Source of the DNA: Rhizobium sp. CCGE531
GTDB lineage: Bacteria > Pseudomonadota > Alphaproteobacteria > Rhizobiales > Rhizobiaceae
Direction: 5' to 3'
DNA length: 64,000 nt
Assembly: GCF_003627795.1 (NCBI RefSeq)
Contig: NZ_CP032685.1
Coordinates: 1,116,001 to 1,180,000, forward strand
The notes under the pieces are model-generated. The model ran no database searches and was not told where the DNA came from. It saw only the letters and a list, made by a program, of their open reading frames with translations. The position numbers and the translations under genes were made by a program. Of this stretch, positions 17,469 through 26,766 are shown piece by piece (the stretch's first letter is position 1; every line of letters begins with the position of its first letter).

Positions 17469-18944
17469 TCAAGCCTGGATGACGCTGCTGGTGCAGCCAT
17501 GTTTTGTGCCGCATGCCGATGCGCACGGCACGGTGCTTAAGGGGACAGCCGGCGCCATCGTCCAGCCGGCAACTGCGCTTTCCAGATGCACCGCCGAAAG
17601 CGTTCCATGCGAATGCGACGCTGTCGCCAGAACATCGCCACCTGCCACCACCTGCGCGGGCGCAGTAAGCGACCATGACCCATGGCGCCATCCGGCACCG
17701 TCATGTGCCGTAACCGCGGCAGCCGTCGGATGGCTGATCGACGTCCTGCCGTGCTTATTGTCCGGTCCGAAACTGTAGAACAGCCTTGCATGCGGCGCCG
17801 ACATGGCTGGGGACGCACCCTTGTGCGTCATATCCGCGCCGTGATGCGGAACGGTCAGCGCCGTCAAAGTATAGCTCGGACCGGAGCCGATTTCGCTGTA
17901 GCCGGCGTCGCCCGTCAATAGCCAGCTCGCCTGCCAATTGACATCGTCCAGATAGCAGGCGATCCCGCTGCCGTTTCGCGAGGTGCCGCTGCAGCGCTTG
18001 ATCGACAGCGTCTGTCCGGAGCCATTGCTGACCGATCGCGTCGTGCCCGGCGCCCCGGACCAGATGTTGAGCGTGCCGCCGGCTCTGAGAATGCGGTGAG
18101 CGAATGCGTGATGGCGCGGTCCCAGATTATATTGTCGCGGCGCGAGCCATTTCCTCGCCCTTGCTCCGTGATCGCTGTTTTCCCCGGCCCAGTGATCGGC
18201 GTCCCAATGCGACAGGATGATCGATGGAGAGCCGCGCCAGCAAAACCGAAGCGGATTTGGCCGCGTCTTGCGATTGCCGTAGGCACCGGCTCCGAGGTCG
18301 AAAAACAGTTGCACGGTCTCTGAACTGTCAAGCAGGCCGATGGCGCTGCCCTGCCCGACATCGTACATTGCAAGCATGTCGATCGTGCCGATACCGGACA
18401 GAATATTGTCGACCTCCCACTCGGCAGCATCCGGCCACGCATCCACGTCGAAGGCATTCGACAGCGCGGTCGCCACGTCGCCGGTCATTCGCTGCAGCGA
18501 GAGAAGATGCGCGGTAACCGGCGCTGCCAGCAAAGAGCCGTAGACATCGACGGGAAAAGTGCCGGCTTGAGCGAGCTCGACGTCGAGCCAGTCTTCCTCC
18601 TGAATGGAGATCAGAAGGTTCCAGAAACGATCGCCTCTCGTCGCCGTCACCTCGATATTGTAGATCGGCATCTCATCGAAAGGGTCATTAACGGGAGTAA
18701 GGCCGCCCTTGAACATCTGCGCCCAGAAATCGCGCATCTGGTGACGCGTATCGTTTGGCTTGCTCAAGTCCATCCGTGCGCTCAGCGGCGATCCAAACCA
18801 GCGTGCATCGATAGCATCCAGGGAAAAAACCGCCTCATGCGCCGCGGTCAGATCGTCCGGCTCATGATGGTCCAGGCGCGCATAAGATCTCGGCGGGAAT
18901 TCCGGCCACCGATCTTCGGAATTGGTTGAGAAGATCCGATTCAT
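17469..18944 (-). CDS. ComEC-like metallo-beta-lactamase-fold hydrolase with unknown N-terminal domain
   Basis: A 491-residue protein. Residues 1-185 match nothing I recognise. Residues 188-440 form an MBL fold of the ComEC/Rec2 type: MYDVGQGSAIGLLD (193-206), metal-binding SHWDADHWAG (245-254), LLTGDAGYSEI (342-352), VPHHGAD (365-371) and SHPT (404-407). Unlike ComEC, it has no membrane segments or signal peptide, so it is cytoplasmic. ATG 18944 has GGGAGGGGCA upstream. First gene of the six-gene run. The substrate could be nucleic acid or a nucleotide; this is inference from the ComEC resemblance. Confidence 0.8.
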   Translation of the reverse strand: MNRIFSTNSEDRWPEFPPRSYARLDHHEPDDLTAAHEAVFSLDAIDARWFGSPLSARMDLSKPNDTRHQMRDFWAQMFKGGLTPVNDPFDEMPIYNIEVTATRGDRFWNLLISIQEEDWLDVELAQAGTFPVDVYGSLLAAPVTAHLLSLQRMTGDVATALSNAFDVDAWPDAAEWEVDNILSGIGTIDMLAMYDVGQGSAIGLLDSSETVQLFFDLGAGAYGNRKTRPNPLRFCWRGSPSIILSHWDADHWAGENSDHGARARKWLAPRQYNLGPRHHAFAHRILRAGGTLNIWSGAPGTTRSVSNGSGQTLSIKRCSGTSRNGSGIACYLDDVNWQASWLLTGDAGYSEIGSGPSYTLTALTVPHHGADMTHKGASPAMSAPHARLFYSFGPDNKHGRTSISHPTAAAVTAHDGAGWRHGSWSLTAPAQVVAGGDVLATASHSHGTLSAVHLESAVAGWTMAPAVPLSTVPCASACGTKHGCTSSVIQA

Positions 18945-19098
18945 TGCCCCTCCCGCAATGCCGAAACTGGCTCTTATATTTGCTTGTCATACAGAAATAG
19001 GCAAGTTTGCATCTCGCCTTCCAACTAAGGAATTTGGTCATCCCTATATCTGACCGATAGGCTTAAGTTGCATTTGCAGTATTGGCTGAAACAGATTT

Positions 19099-20106
19099 CT
19101 AAATCCTGCGGCAGGAATTGCCCGGAACGAACTTCGGGGTCAGCACGAAATCCTGCGGCGGCTCGACGGCGCCCTGGGGATTGGTGATGCGATGCAGGAG
19201 CCGCCTTGCGATGATGCCGCCGAGTGCCAGCGTGTCCTGTACCACCATGGTGATGCGCGGCGTGATGACCGAACTCCACTGCACATTGTCGATCATGGCG
19301 AGCGAGATGTCTTCGGGACAGCGGAAACCCAGCTCCTGCATGGCCTGCAGCGTCGAAAGCGCAACGGCGTTGTTGGCGCCGAGGATCGCGGTCGGGCGCT
19401 CGGGCTGGATCAGCAGCCGCATGGCCGCCTCGTAGCCGGCGGCGCGCGTGAACTGGCCGTCGACCACGAAATTCGGGTTCACCTCGACGCCGGCATTGGC
19501 CATGGTATCGGCAAAGCCGCGATATCGCTCCGTTGCCGTATGCATGTGGCTCGGACCGGTGATGAAGGCGATGCGCCTGTGGCCGAGCTGCAGGAGATGT
19601 TCGGTCAACATCGCACCGGCAAGGTGGTTGTCGGAACCGACGAAATCGCGCTCGATGCCGGCAACCTTCTGGTCGAAGCAGACGATCGGCACGTTCAGGC
19701 CGGCGATGAAGTCGAGATAATCCTGATCATAACCTGACGGCGCAAGTGCCAAGCCAGCGGTCTTAAGGCCGATCAGATGCTCGACCAGCGCCCTCTCGCG
19801 ATCCGTCTTGCCGGAGGAATCGGTGACGACGACGAAGTGCTGGTGATCGAGCGCATAATTTTCCAGTTCGCGCCGGATGTCCCCGAAAAACGGATTGCCG
19901 ACATTGCCGACGACGAAGCCGATCATGCGGCTGCGCCCGCGCGCCAGGCTTTGGGCAAGCGGGTCTGCAACGAAGCCGACAGCGGCAATCGCCTGGCGAA
20001 TTTTTTCCAGCGTTTTCTGGCTGACACGCGCCGGATTGCTCAGCGCCAACGACACCGTCGAGACGGATACGTCGGCGAGCTTGGCGACGTCGCGAATTGT
20101 AGCCAT
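19099..20106 (-). CDS. LacI-family transcriptional regulator of the fucoside operon
   Basis: A 335-residue LacI protein. HTH and hinge are at the N-terminus (MATIRDVAKLADVSVSTVSLALSNPARVSQKT, then hinge DPLAQSLARGRS), followed by a periplasmic-binding-protein-like sensor domain (IGFVVGNVGNPFFGDI, HRRIAFITGPSHMHTA). It is divergent from the alpha-L-fucosidase gene. A perfect 20-bp palindrome in front of the fucosidase and a weaker version in front of its own start suggest control of both directions, probably with a fucose-related inducer. Confidence 0.88.
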   Translation of the reverse strand: MATIRDVAKLADVSVSTVSLALSNPARVSQKTLEKIRQAIAAVGFVADPLAQSLARGRSRMIGFVVGNVGNPFFGDIRRELENYALDHQHFVVVTDSSGKTDRERALVEHLIGLKTAGLALAPSGYDQDYLDFIAGLNVPIVCFDQKVAGIERDFVGSDNHLAGAMLTEHLLQLGHRRIAFITGPSHMHTATERYRGFADTMANAGVEVNPNFVVDGQFTRAAGYEAAMRLLIQPERPTAILGANNAVALSTLQAMQELGFRCPEDISLAMIDNVQWSSVITPRITMVVQDTLALGGIIARRLLHRITNPQGAVEPPQDFVLTPKFVPGNSCRRI

Positions 20107-20112
20107 GAATTT

Positions 20113-20131
20113 TTCGAACCGTTTCTATCGC
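20113..20131. promoter_or_regulatory. Imperfect LacI operator near its own start
   Basis: The segment TTCGAACCGTTTCTATCG, just upstream of the LacI start codon, matches the fucosidase operator core TCGAACCGGTTCGAT at most positions of the left half and several of the right. It could give autoregulation. Weak on its own; supported by the perfect site 150 bp away. Confidence 0.4.
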
Positions 20132-20235
20132 CCTCAGCTTTTCGATCAAAGGTGCTTCCTTCGATGAATCGCCGTCACAAATCTAACATTTGTCGGCCAT
20201 GAAGCAATATGCGGAAAGAGATTTCAACAGCGCGC

Positions 20236-20285
20236 TTGACAGGCAGGGCGTATCGATCAATGATTAAATCGAACCGGTTCGATTT
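20236..20285 (+). promoter_or_regulatory. Fucosidase promoter with perfect 20-bp LacI operator
   Basis: TTGACA at 20236-20241 is a perfect -35; a poor -10 (AATGAT or TGATTA) lies at about 20259-20266. Directly after it is the perfect palindrome AAATCGAACCGGTTCGATTT at 20266-20285 with the central CG typical of LacI-family sites. The operator would cover the transcription start and block initiation. The fucosidase ATG follows at 20310. Confidence 0.75.
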
Positions 20286-20309
20286 GGCTAGCTCACCTGG
20301 GAGGATGAT

Positions 20310-21629
20310 ATGAGCGACGCAGTGATCACTAGCGGCCGTGATGTGGCCGACGGCAAGACATGGTTTGGACATGACCGTTTCGGAATGTTCATCCACTTCG
20401 GGCTTTACGCGCTCGGTGCACGCCACGAATGGCTGAAAAACCGCGAGGAATTCACCACAGAGGCCTATCAGAAGTATTTCGACAACTTCGATCCCGACCT
20501 CTACGACGCCCGCGAATGGGCGCGCCGCGCGCGCCAAGCTGGTATGAAATATGTCGTTCTCACAGCCAAGCACCACGAAGGCTTCTGCCTTTGGGACAGC
20601 AAGGTTACCGACTACAAGGTCACCAACACGCCCTATGGCAAGGATCTGATCAGGCCCTATGTCGAAGCGCTTCGCGCCGAGGGGCTGAAGGTCGGCTTCT
20701 ATTATTCGCTGCTCGACTGGCATCATCCGGATTTCCCGGTCGACGGGCATCACCCGCAGCGCAACCATCCCGACGCCGCCAAGCTCAACGAGGGCCGCGA
20801 CGTCAGGCGCTACGCCAAATATATGCGTGATCAGGTGACGGAACTTCTGACAAACTTCGGCAAGATCGACGTGATCTGGTTCGATTTCAGCTATCCCCAC
20901 CGCGTCTATAAGGGCCTGCCCGGCAAGGGCCGTGCCGATTGGGAAAGCGAAGACCTCATCAAGCTGGTGCGCCAGTTGCAGCCCGACATCATCGTCGGCG
21001 ACCGTCTCGATCTGCCGCGCGACGCCGATCACATGCCCGATCTCGTCACGCCGGAACAATATACGCCGCGCGTCGCCCCGACGGTTGCCGGTTTGCCGGT
21101 GCGCTGGGAAGCCTGCCACACCTTCAGCGGCTCCTGGGGCTATTATCGCGACGAGACGAGCTGGAAGGATGCCGGCCAGCTCATCAACATCCTGGTCGAT
21201 ACGGTCTCGCTCGGCGGCAACCTTTTGATGAATGTCGGCCCGAGCGGCCGCGGCACCTTCGACGCCCGCGCCATCAAGGCGCTCGACACCTATGGCGAAT
21301 GGATGCGGTTGAACGGCCGGGCGATCTACGGCGCCGGGCCTTCCACCCATAAGGCGCCGAGCGGCTGCCGCTTCACTCAGAAAGGAAACCGGCTCTATCT
21401 GCACATCCAGACCTGGCCGTTCCGCCACGTCCACATCGAGGGGCTGGGGCGCAAGGTCAAATATGCGCAGTTCCTGCATGACGCCAGCGAGGTTCACTGG
21501 CTCGACCCGGATGCCGACGTCGATTCCAATATCGGTGTTGCCGTCGGAGAAGGCATACTGAGCCTGGAGCTGCCGGTGTTGAAACCGGATGTCGTGACCC
21601 CGGTCATCGAGCTGACCCTCAAGGATTGA
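20310..21629 (+). CDS. Alpha-L-fucosidase, glycoside hydrolase family 29
   Basis: A 439-residue GH29 enzyme without a signal peptide, so it is cytoplasmic. Family blocks: WFGHDRFGMFIHFGLYALGA at the N-terminus, AKHHEGFCLWDS, FYYSLLDWHHPDF, and KIDVIWFDFSYP near residue 190, where the Asp of WFD is the expected nucleophile. NLLMNVGPSGRG closes the barrel and a beta-sandwich follows. ATG 20310 has GGGAGGATGATATG upstream. It would release L-fucose from imported fucosylated oligosaccharides; the sugar importer three genes downstream on the same strand fits that role. Confidence 0.88.
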   Translation: MSDAVITSGRDVADGKTWFGHDRFGMFIHFGLYALGARHEWLKNREEFTTEAYQKYFDNFDPDLYDAREWARRARQAGMKYVVLTAKHHEGFCLWDSKVTDYKVTNTPYGKDLIRPYVEALRAEGLKVGFYYSLLDWHHPDFPVDGHHPQRNHPDAAKLNEGRDVRRYAKYMRDQVTELLTNFGKIDVIWFDFSYPHRVYKGLPGKGRADWESEDLIKLVRQLQPDIIVGDRLDLPRDADHMPDLVTPEQYTPRVAPTVAGLPVRWEACHTFSGSWGYYRDETSWKDAGQLINILVDTVSLGGNLLMNVGPSGRGTFDARAIKALDTYGEWMRLNGRAIYGAGPSTHKAPSGCRFTQKGNRLYLHIQTWPFRHVHIEGLGRKVKYAQFLHDASEVHWLDPDADVDSNIGVAVGEGILSLELPVLKPDVVTPVIELTLKD

Positions 21630-21661
21630 GGGGAACGCGAAGCCCAGCGCCCGGTGCCGTC

Positions 21662-22447
21662 ATGAGCCGCGAAGCCGAACTCATTGCCGCGATGACCCCC
21701 TTGATCGCCGATCTGGCTGAAGACGGCAATGGCGCCGTCGCCTTGGCCGGCTCGCGCGGCAAGGGACGGTCGGATGCGCAATCGGATTTCGACTTCCGGG
21801 TCTATGCCGACGCCTATCGCGGGCCGGAGGTTCGACAAACCGAGGCGTGGCGGCGTTTCGAGACCGCTCTGCGGAGCTGGCAGGCCGAAGGCATCCGCAT
21901 GGATGGCGTCTGGATGCGCCGCTATTCAGGTGTACAGCGCGACCTGGACTCCTGGCTTGCCGGCATCGTCGTGCCCAAGAGCTTCGAATGGACGATCTGG
22001 GGCTATCACCTGCCGACGGATCTTGCCAATCAGCAGATCATCGCCGATCCAAGGGGCCTGCTGACCGGCTGGAAGCAGCAGCTGGCGCGGTATCCGGAGG
22101 CGCTCAGGGCATCCGTCCTCAGCCAGTACATGGATGTTCTGCGTTATTGGGCCAGGGATTATCACTACGAGAGCAAGGTCGTTCGCCGCGATCTCGTCTT
22201 TCTCGTCGGGCTGACGGGCAAGCTTGCCAATGCCATCCTGCAGACCGTCTTTGCCTTCAACCGGGTCTATTTTCCGGGCGACGGCTGGAACCTGCCCATG
22301 GCAGCCGAGCTCGAGCGGCTGCCCCCTGACTTCCACCAGCGGATGACCGCCATTCTGGAGCCGGGGCAAGGTCCGGACACCTGGCGGCGCCAGCGAACAG
22401 AGCTGATCGGCCTGATCGCCGACCTGGAGGCCATGATCGCGGCCTGA
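21662..22447 (+). CDS. Nucleotidyltransferase-fold protein with DUF4037-like C-terminus
   Basis: A 261-residue protein. The nucleotidyltransferase signature is ALAGSRGKGRSDAQSDFDFRVY (GS motif followed by DxD), then a helical domain (SQYMDVLRYWARDYHYESKVVRRDLVFLVGLTGKLANAILQTVFAFN) like DUF4037 proteins. ATG 21662 is chosen; an in-frame TTG at 21626 overlaps the fucosidase stop. It sits between the fucosidase and sugar transporter genes in one transcription unit. Adenylyl or nucleotidyl transfer to a small molecule or protein is possible; its role in fucoside use is not evident. Confidence 0.65.
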   Translation: MSREAELIAAMTPLIADLAEDGNGAVALAGSRGKGRSDAQSDFDFRVYADAYRGPEVRQTEAWRRFETALRSWQAEGIRMDGVWMRRYSGVQRDLDSWLAGIVVPKSFEWTIWGYHLPTDLANQQIIADPRGLLTGWKQQLARYPEALRASVLSQYMDVLRYWARDYHYESKVVRRDLVFLVGLTGKLANAILQTVFAFNRVYFPGDGWNLPMAAELERLPPDFHQRMTAILEPGQGPDTWRRQRTELIGLIADLEAMIAA

Positions 22448-22533
22448 ACCAGCCGCAAGACCAAGCCGGAGGGGAGCGTCCGGAGTGTGATGAACGTCAC
22501 TGCAAACAAAGTCATTCAGGAGGAGGAACCATC

Positions 22534-23748
22534 ATGAAACATTCATTGATCTTTGCCGCCGCCCTTGCGGCGAGTTCACTAACCGGCATCGGCGCTAAGG
22601 CGCAGGACGCCCCCGTGACCCTGACCTGGCAGATGTGGGGCGAACCGAACGATGCGCAGCTCTGGCAGCAGCTGGCCGATCTTGTTAACAAGCAATATCC
22701 CGACATCAAGGTCAAGCTGCAGCTTTCGGGCTGGACGGACTACTGGACACGCCTGCCGGTTCTGGCGGCCTCGGGACAGGTCGCCGACATCGTCTCGATG
22801 CAGTCGATGCGCATGCCGAATTTCTATTCGATCCTGACGCCCCTCGACGATTATGTGAAGAACGGCGATGTGAAGGTGGGGGATTTCGAGACATCGATCA
22901 TGTCCGGGCTCTCCTATGACGGCAAGCTCTATGCGCTGCCTTATGATGTCGGCCCATGGATGATCTTCTACAATCGTGACAAGTTCGCCGCCGCCGGCTT
23001 GAAGGAGCCTGCCAAGGACTGGACGTTTGACGATTTCAAGGCCGACGCCAAGGCGCTGACGAAGGACGGAACCTACGGCTATGGCACTCAGGGCTTCGAT
23101 TTCATCGCCGGCCCCGTCGCGCTCGGTGCGGAATATTTCAATGCCGACAATGAATTCGACCTCACCAATACAGGCTTTGTCGATGGCTTCAGCAAATATG
23201 CCGATCTCACCGCCAAGGATAAACTCTCGCCGGTCTTTGCCTCCGCCGCCGATGCCACGGCAGCAAGCGGCCGCTTCGCTTCGGGCAATGTCGCCATGTA
23301 TATCGACGGTCCCTGGACGCTGATTACCGCGCAGGCCAACGTCAAATTCAAGATCGGCATCGCGCCGCTGCCGCGCGGAAGCGGGCCGTCACGCTACATC
23401 ACGGCCGGCTCTGGCTGGGGCATCTCCGCCGCCAGCCAGCATAAGGATGCAGCCTTCAAGGCGCTGCAGGTGCTGTCCGGTCCGAAGGCTGCCGAAATCC
23501 TCGGCTCGGCCGGGCGCGCGCTGCCGGCCCGGCTTGCGCAGCAGACCGCCTGGTATGACGAAGCGGCCAAGAATGTCAGCGGCACCCGCGACACGCTGCA
23601 ATATATGTTCGCCCACACGACCCCGTTCCGCATCAACGAGAAATGGAACCAGTTCGAGAACCTGGTGATGCAATATGTGCCGCTGGCGCTGACGGGAGAT
23701 TCCAAACCCGAGGGCGTGCTCAGCGACATTCAGAGCCAGCTTCCGTAA
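22534..23748 (+). CDS. Extracellular sugar-binding protein of ABC importer (family 1)
   Basis: A 404-residue periplasmic binding protein. Signal peptide MKHSLIFAAALAASSLTGIGAKAQ is followed by the CUT1-type fold: VTLTWQMWGEPNDAQLWQQLADLVNKQ, YALPYDVGPWMIFYNRDKF, and GNVAMYIDGPWTL. The ATG has AGGAGGAACC upstream. Operon partners are two permeases and an ATPase. Together with the fucosidase upstream, a fucosylated oligosaccharide is the likely ligand, by inference. Confidence 0.87.
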   Translation: MKHSLIFAAALAASSLTGIGAKAQDAPVTLTWQMWGEPNDAQLWQQLADLVNKQYPDIKVKLQLSGWTDYWTRLPVLAASGQVADIVSMQSMRMPNFYSILTPLDDYVKNGDVKVGDFETSIMSGLSYDGKLYALPYDVGPWMIFYNRDKFAAAGLKEPAKDWTFDDFKADAKALTKDGTYGYGTQGFDFIAGPVALGAEYFNADNEFDLTNTGFVDGFSKYADLTAKDKLSPVFASAADATAASGRFASGNVAMYIDGPWTLITAQANVKFKIGIAPLPRGSGPSRYITAGSGWGISAASQHKDAAFKALQVLSGPKAAEILGSAGRALPARLAQQTAWYDEAAKNVSGTRDTLQYMFAHTTPFRINEKWNQFENLVMQYVPLALTGDSKPEGVLSDIQSQLP

Positions 23749-23821
23749 CCCGGGCAGCTCGTCGGCCTGCGGCCGGGCCTATCGGCTCGACCGCGGCTCC
23801 CTTGCCGAAAAGGAGAGGCCC

Positions 23822-24751
23822 ATGATGCTGGGCAAGCACACCGACATGATCGCAAGACCACGGCCACGCTCGCGCAAATGGTTCAGGGGCGAGGGATGGA
23901 CGGCCTTGTTCTTCCTGCTGCCGGGCCTGATCGGCATCGTCCTGTTCCTCGTTCTGCCGATCCTTGCTTCGATCGCGCTCAGCTTTACCAATTGGCAACT
24001 GCTCGGCACGCCGCGTTTCGTCGGCTTTTCCAATTATACGCGCCTGTTTACGACCGACCCGCAATTCTGGACGGTCATGCGCAACACCATCTTCTTCACC
24101 ATTGAATATCTGGTGCTCAATATCGTCATCTCGCTCGGGCTGGCGACCTGGATTTCGAGCCTGAAGATCGGCAAACGCTGGTTCCGGGTGATCTTCTTCC
24201 TTCCGACCTTCACCCCGCTCATCGCCGTCGCCATGGTCTGGATGCTGATCTTCACCAATGGCGGCCTTTTCGACAGCCTGATGGCCGCGTTATCGCTACC
24301 CTTCGCAGGCGTTCTCAACGATCGCACGCTCGCCATGCAGGCCGTCGTCCTCACATCGCTCTGGGCCGGCGTCGGCTATAATACGGTTCTCTTCAACGCC
24401 GCACTCGACATGGTGCCGGCAACCTATCTCGAAGCGGCGCGGATCGATGGCGCGACGGCCTGGGACCGTTTCTGGAAAATCCGCCTGCCGCTGATCTCGC
24501 CGACGCTGTTTTTCGGCACTGTCATGACGGCGATCACGTCGCTGCAGGTCTTCGACCAGATTTTCGTCATGACCAAGGGCGGGCCGGGATCGTCGACCGC
24601 GACGCTCGGCTATGCCATCTACCAACGCGGCTTTCAGAACTTCCAGATGGGTTATGCCTCGGCTATCGCCTGGGTGATGTTCGCGCTGATCATGGTGCTG
24701 ACCGCCCTGCAATTCTGGTTCCAGCGCAAATGGGTGCATTATGACGCTTAA
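23822..24751 (+). CDS. Sugar ABC transporter permease (MalF/UgpA type)
   Basis: A 309-residue permease with six TM segments, beginning with ALFFLLPGLIGIVLFLVLPI after a basic N-terminus. The coupling EAA motif is YLEAARIDGATAWDRFWKIRLPLI. It is separated from the binding-protein gene by 73 bp with GGAGAGGCCC before ATG 23822, and overlaps the next permease gene by 11 bp, suggesting coupled synthesis of a heterodimeric channel. Confidence 0.88.
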   Translation: MMLGKHTDMIARPRPRSRKWFRGEGWTALFFLLPGLIGIVLFLVLPILASIALSFTNWQLLGTPRFVGFSNYTRLFTTDPQFWTVMRNTIFFTIEYLVLNIVISLGLATWISSLKIGKRWFRVIFFLPTFTPLIAVAMVWMLIFTNGGLFDSLMAALSLPFAGVLNDRTLAMQAVVLTSLWAGVGYNTVLFNAALDMVPATYLEAARIDGATAWDRFWKIRLPLISPTLFFGTVMTAITSLQVFDQIFVMTKGGPGSSTATLGYAIYQRGFQNFQMGYASAIAWVMFALIMVLTALQFWFQRKWVHYDA

Positions 24752-25595
24752 ATCCGAAACCAGAGCGCGCCGGAAGCTGGTACTCGATATCGTCAATCAC
24801 GCCGCCCTTACGCTCGTGGCGATGGCCTTCCTGTTTCCCTTCTTCTGGATGGTATCGAATGCAGTGCGCTCGAATGCCGAGGTGACGGCGATACCGGCGC
24901 GCATACTCCCCGAGGTTTTCGAATGGGGTAACTTTGCCGCCGCCTGGACCAGACTGCCCTTCGGCCGCTTCTTCCTCAACAGCGCCGTCATCGCCATCTG
25001 CGTGACAGCGATCACCGTCGTCGTCTCCTGCCTTTCCGGCTACGCCTTCGCGCGGCTGAAGTTCAGGGCGCGCGAAACGCTGCTGCTCGGCTATATCGGC
25101 ACGCTGATGGTGCCGCCGCTGATGCTGATCATTCCGCTGTTTCTGATCGTCAACAAGCTCGGCCTCGTTAATACCTTTCCCGGCGTGATCCTGCCGATCT
25201 CCTTCGGCACCTTCGGCGCATTCCTGATGCGGCAGTTCTTCCTCTCCATCCCCATGGAACTCGAGGAGGCGGCAAGGATCGACGGCGCGTCGCGCCTGCG
25301 CATCCTCGTCAGCATCATCGTGCCGCTGTCCATGCCGGCGATCGGCCTTCTGTCGCTTTTCACCTTCATGGGGCAATGGAACAATTTCCTCTGGCCGCTG
25401 ATCGTCATGACCGGAGCCGACAATGCCACCCTGCCCGTCGGCCTCACCATGTTCCAGACGCAGCAGGGCACGCAGTGGAATTATCTGATGGCGGGTGCCA
25501 CCCTTTCCATGCTTCCAGGCATCTTCCTCGCGATCATCCTTCAGAAGCTCATCTACAACAGCATCGCCCTCAACGCGGGCATGGGCGGGCGCTAA
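24741..25595 (+). CDS. Sugar ABC transporter permease (MalG/UgpE type)
   Basis: A 284-residue permease with six TM segments and the EAA loop ELEEAARIDGASRLRILVSIIVPLSMP. The N-terminus MTLKSETRARRKLVLDIVNHAALT leads into the first TM (LVAMAFLFPFFWMVSNAVRS), typical of CUT1 MalG-type subunits. It partners the preceding permease, and the ATPase gene follows 30 bp later. Confidence 0.88.
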   Translation: MTLKSETRARRKLVLDIVNHAALTLVAMAFLFPFFWMVSNAVRSNAEVTAIPARILPEVFEWGNFAAAWTRLPFGRFFLNSAVIAICVTAITVVVSCLSGYAFARLKFRARETLLLGYIGTLMVPPLMLIIPLFLIVNKLGLVNTFPGVILPISFGTFGAFLMRQFFLSIPMELEEAARIDGASRLRILVSIIVPLSMPAIGLLSLFTFMGQWNNFLWPLIVMTGADNATLPVGLTMFQTQQGTQWNYLMAGATLSMLPGIFLAIILQKLIYNSIALNAGMGGR

Positions 25596-25625
25596 GGCGC
25601 CGGCCGAAACTCTTAGGAGATACCC

Positions 25626-26693
<1,068 letters not shown>

Positions 26694-26766
26694 AAGAAGT
26701 TCACCTCGCGGACGGTTCTCGTGAAGCGAGTTCTGTTTCCGTCACATCCGCCGCGCAAACCCGTTG

